Source: Pseudomonadota bacterium
Lineage (GTDB): Bacteria; Pseudomonadota; Gammaproteobacteria; Burkholderiales; Burkholderiaceae_C
DNA length: 36,504 nucleotides
Reading direction: 5' to 3'
Assembly: GCA_019351955.1 (NCBI GenBank)
Contig: JABBOE010000024.1
Span: 1 to 36,504, forward strand
Both the position numbers and the translations under genes were made by a program. Shown in pieces: positions 35,146 to 36,504 of this stretch; the stretch's first letter is position 1; each line of letters opens with the position of its first letter. The notes under the pieces were generated by a model. It made no database searches and was not told where the DNA came from. It was given only the letters and a program-made list of their open reading frames with translations.

Positions 35146-35801
35146 CCGGATGAACAGCTGCGCCAGATGCGCCGTTTCGCCGGCTCCTGCGGGGTGGTGG
35201 TCAATGAGGCCCTGAACTTGCAAAAGGCACGTTACGAGCGGGGCGCGAAAAGGCTCGGCTACGCCGGGCTGTGCAAGGAACTCACGGCATGGCGCAGCGG
35301 TGGCGCGGTCGGCATCGACATGGGTATTGCGCGCTTTGCCACGATGAACGACGGCAGCTTCTTTGCGCCGCTGGGCAGTTTCAAGCAGCACGTGGCCCGC
35401 TTGCGCCGTGCGCAGCAGGCGATGAGCCACAAGGTGAGGTTCAGCAACAACTGGAGGAAAGCAAACACGCGCGTGCAGAAGATCCATTCCCGCATCGGCA
35501 ACGCCCGCCGCGACTTCCCGCACAGGAACAGGAACACGATCAGCCAAAACCACGCGATGGTGTGGATCGAGGACTTGCAGGTGCGGAACATGTCCAGGTC
35601 GGCGGCAGGCGCACGGGATGCACCGGGAAGACATGTTCGGGCGAAATCTGGCCTGAACAAGTCCATCCTCGATCATGGTTGGTTCGAGTTCCGCAGCCCG
35701 GACCGCCTGTGAAGCGGTGCAGTCATGCCAGCAGCAGGAACCCACCGAAGCGACTCAGGGGTGGCTCAATGCCGCGCCCGAGCGCCGTAGGAATCGCCGT
35801 C
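35146..35801 (+). pseudogene. tnpB: Broken IS200/IS605-family TnpB (OrfB)
   Basis: Plus-strand frame with TnpB features: an N-terminal part MRRFAGSCGVVVNEALNLQ (from 35167, in-frame from 35146, directly after a stop codon, so the true N-terminus is lost), then RLGYAGLCKELTAWR joined directly to VGIDMGIARFATM. The latter contains the RuvC-I Asp, and the residues normally between the two are deleted. The RuvC-II Glu is in VWIEDLQVRN. The frame goes off at KSILDHGWFEFR and stops at 35712, before the zinc ribbon and RuvC-III Asp. The usual tail of these proteins, QQEPTEATQG, reappears in another frame near 35735-35765. The nuclease is therefore inactive. Confidence 0.75.
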
Positions 35802-36504
35802 CTTCCCGCTCAAGCGGTGGCCTCAGGCCAAGGGCGCAGAGCAACGCACACAACCCCAGTTGACGGGAGCCATGGATCCCCTGTTGAGGCTAAAGCTCAA
35901 GTTCAAGCTGAAGGCGATGAGGCAGCAAGGCGCTGCGTGATATGAAACCAGCGGGACCGGGACAAGCCAAACCTGATGACATCCGAGGATTTCAACAGTC
36001 CGCCGGGGAGATGAGGCGCTTGTCCGCGCAATGCATCGGGGCCCGCAGCCCGTCCGGGGTCACCAGGCGAGCTGCAATCAAGGCCGGACATAAGGTAGCC
36101 GCCGACTTCACTACATCGCCATGCAAAACGCTCTTGATCGCCGGAAGGCATCCACATAAGGGCGTCAAGAGCATGATCGTCCCGACATGCTGCATGGCAA
36201 CGCGTGACGGTGAAGCGTGGTCGTTCCAATGCGATGAGCAGGAGCCGGTTCTCACGCGCCTCAGGTCAGCGACACCATCAACCTCGTCAAGCGTGCCGTG
36301 GAGGCGAAGGTGTGGGCGCCGAGCAACCGCCAGGCTGGAGGACAGCCGAAGTTCGTCGCCTCGTGGAAACATCTTTGCCGTCATTGGGCAACGTTGGCGC
36401 TTCGCGAGCGCTGCGATCCCCGCTTGTGCTGGGCGATGGTGACTTGTGTGCGCGGGCGAGCCGGATCTACCTCGTGTCGGGGATCCTGCTGCTGTTGTAC
36501 TGGG
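35802..36504. other. 703-bp unassigned right end with an imperfect inverted repeat
   Basis: Several open frames of 100-170 codons cross here on both strands, but none shows a recognisable family or good start, and their composition is Arg/Ser-rich. An imperfect inverted repeat, GCTCTTGA-T-CGCC (36130-36142) against GGCG-TCAAGAGC (36161-36172), could be an element end or a hairpin. Its nearness to the TnpB remnant suggests more mobile-element debris. I cannot say more. Confidence 0.35.

Noticed and set aside
34423-35745. 440-codon minus-strand frame
   Set aside because: It strings together antisense TnpB and out-of-frame transposase pieces; only scraps of IS1182-like sequence are genuine.
1-36504. 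tRNA, rRNA, CRISPR array, prophage or known riboswitch
   Set aside because: Looked for by eye on both strands; no cloverleaf, regular spaced repeats, phage structural genes or recognised riboswitch consensus were seen. A covariance-model search was not possible.

Overview
The window is high-GC DNA of a proteobacterium. Gene content (L-type cytochrome bd with CydDC, a CusRS-type metal two-component pair, a DUF3079 protein, ExbB next to a TonB-dependent receptor, a multidomain c-di-GMP enzyme) fits a betaproteobacterium of Burkholderiales type. A Thiomonas-like relative is a guess, not shown by the sequence. I see no rRNA, tRNA or CRISPR array. Almost every gene is on the minus strand; the clear exception is cydDC.

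Left part (1-9.8 kb): a truncated ExbB and a TonB-dependent receptor lie beside an OmpR-type regulator whose receiver domain has lost its phosphorylation residues. Then come a CusS/CusR-like histidine kinase and response regulator, a Spy/CpxP/ZraP-like Met/Gly-rich periplasmic protein and a SHOCT membrane protein, which together look like an envelope metal-stress module. An FAD-dependent oxidoreductase of the sulfide:quinone reductase/NDH-2 superfamily follows.

Middle (9.9-17.5 kb): cydD and cydC (+ strand) converge on cydA-cydB-cydX (- strand), so the quinol oxidase and its assembly transporter sit together. FNR-like boxes lie upstream of cydA and in the divergent region between cydD and the oxidoreductase, with -10-like hexamers at about the spacing expected for FNR activation. 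This suggests low-oxygen control. CydX carries an extra N-terminal membrane helix.

17.5-23.2 kb: a DUF3079 protein, a 1351-residue c-di-GMP protein (MASE1-PAS-GGDEF-globin-like-GAF-EAL plus a Cys/His-rich tail) and a thiolase.

23.5-29.7 kb is the most interesting part: five tightly packed minus-strand genes, gpsA, a HAD phosphatase, ggpS, an SSS-family Na+/solute symporter and an MscS channel. The glycosyltransferase matches glucosylglycerol-phosphate synthase, not trehalose-phosphate synthase. The operon would therefore make glycerol-3-phosphate, glucosylate it, dephosphorylate it to the compatible solute glucosylglycerol, and possibly recapture and release solute: one osmoadaptation cassette. 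Next to it is a Ca2+-ATPase overlapping a Ca2+/cation antiporter gene.

Right end (34.2-36.5 kb): decayed insertion sequences, namely an IS1182-like transposase remnant and a broken IS200/IS605 TnpB, followed by sequence I cannot assign.
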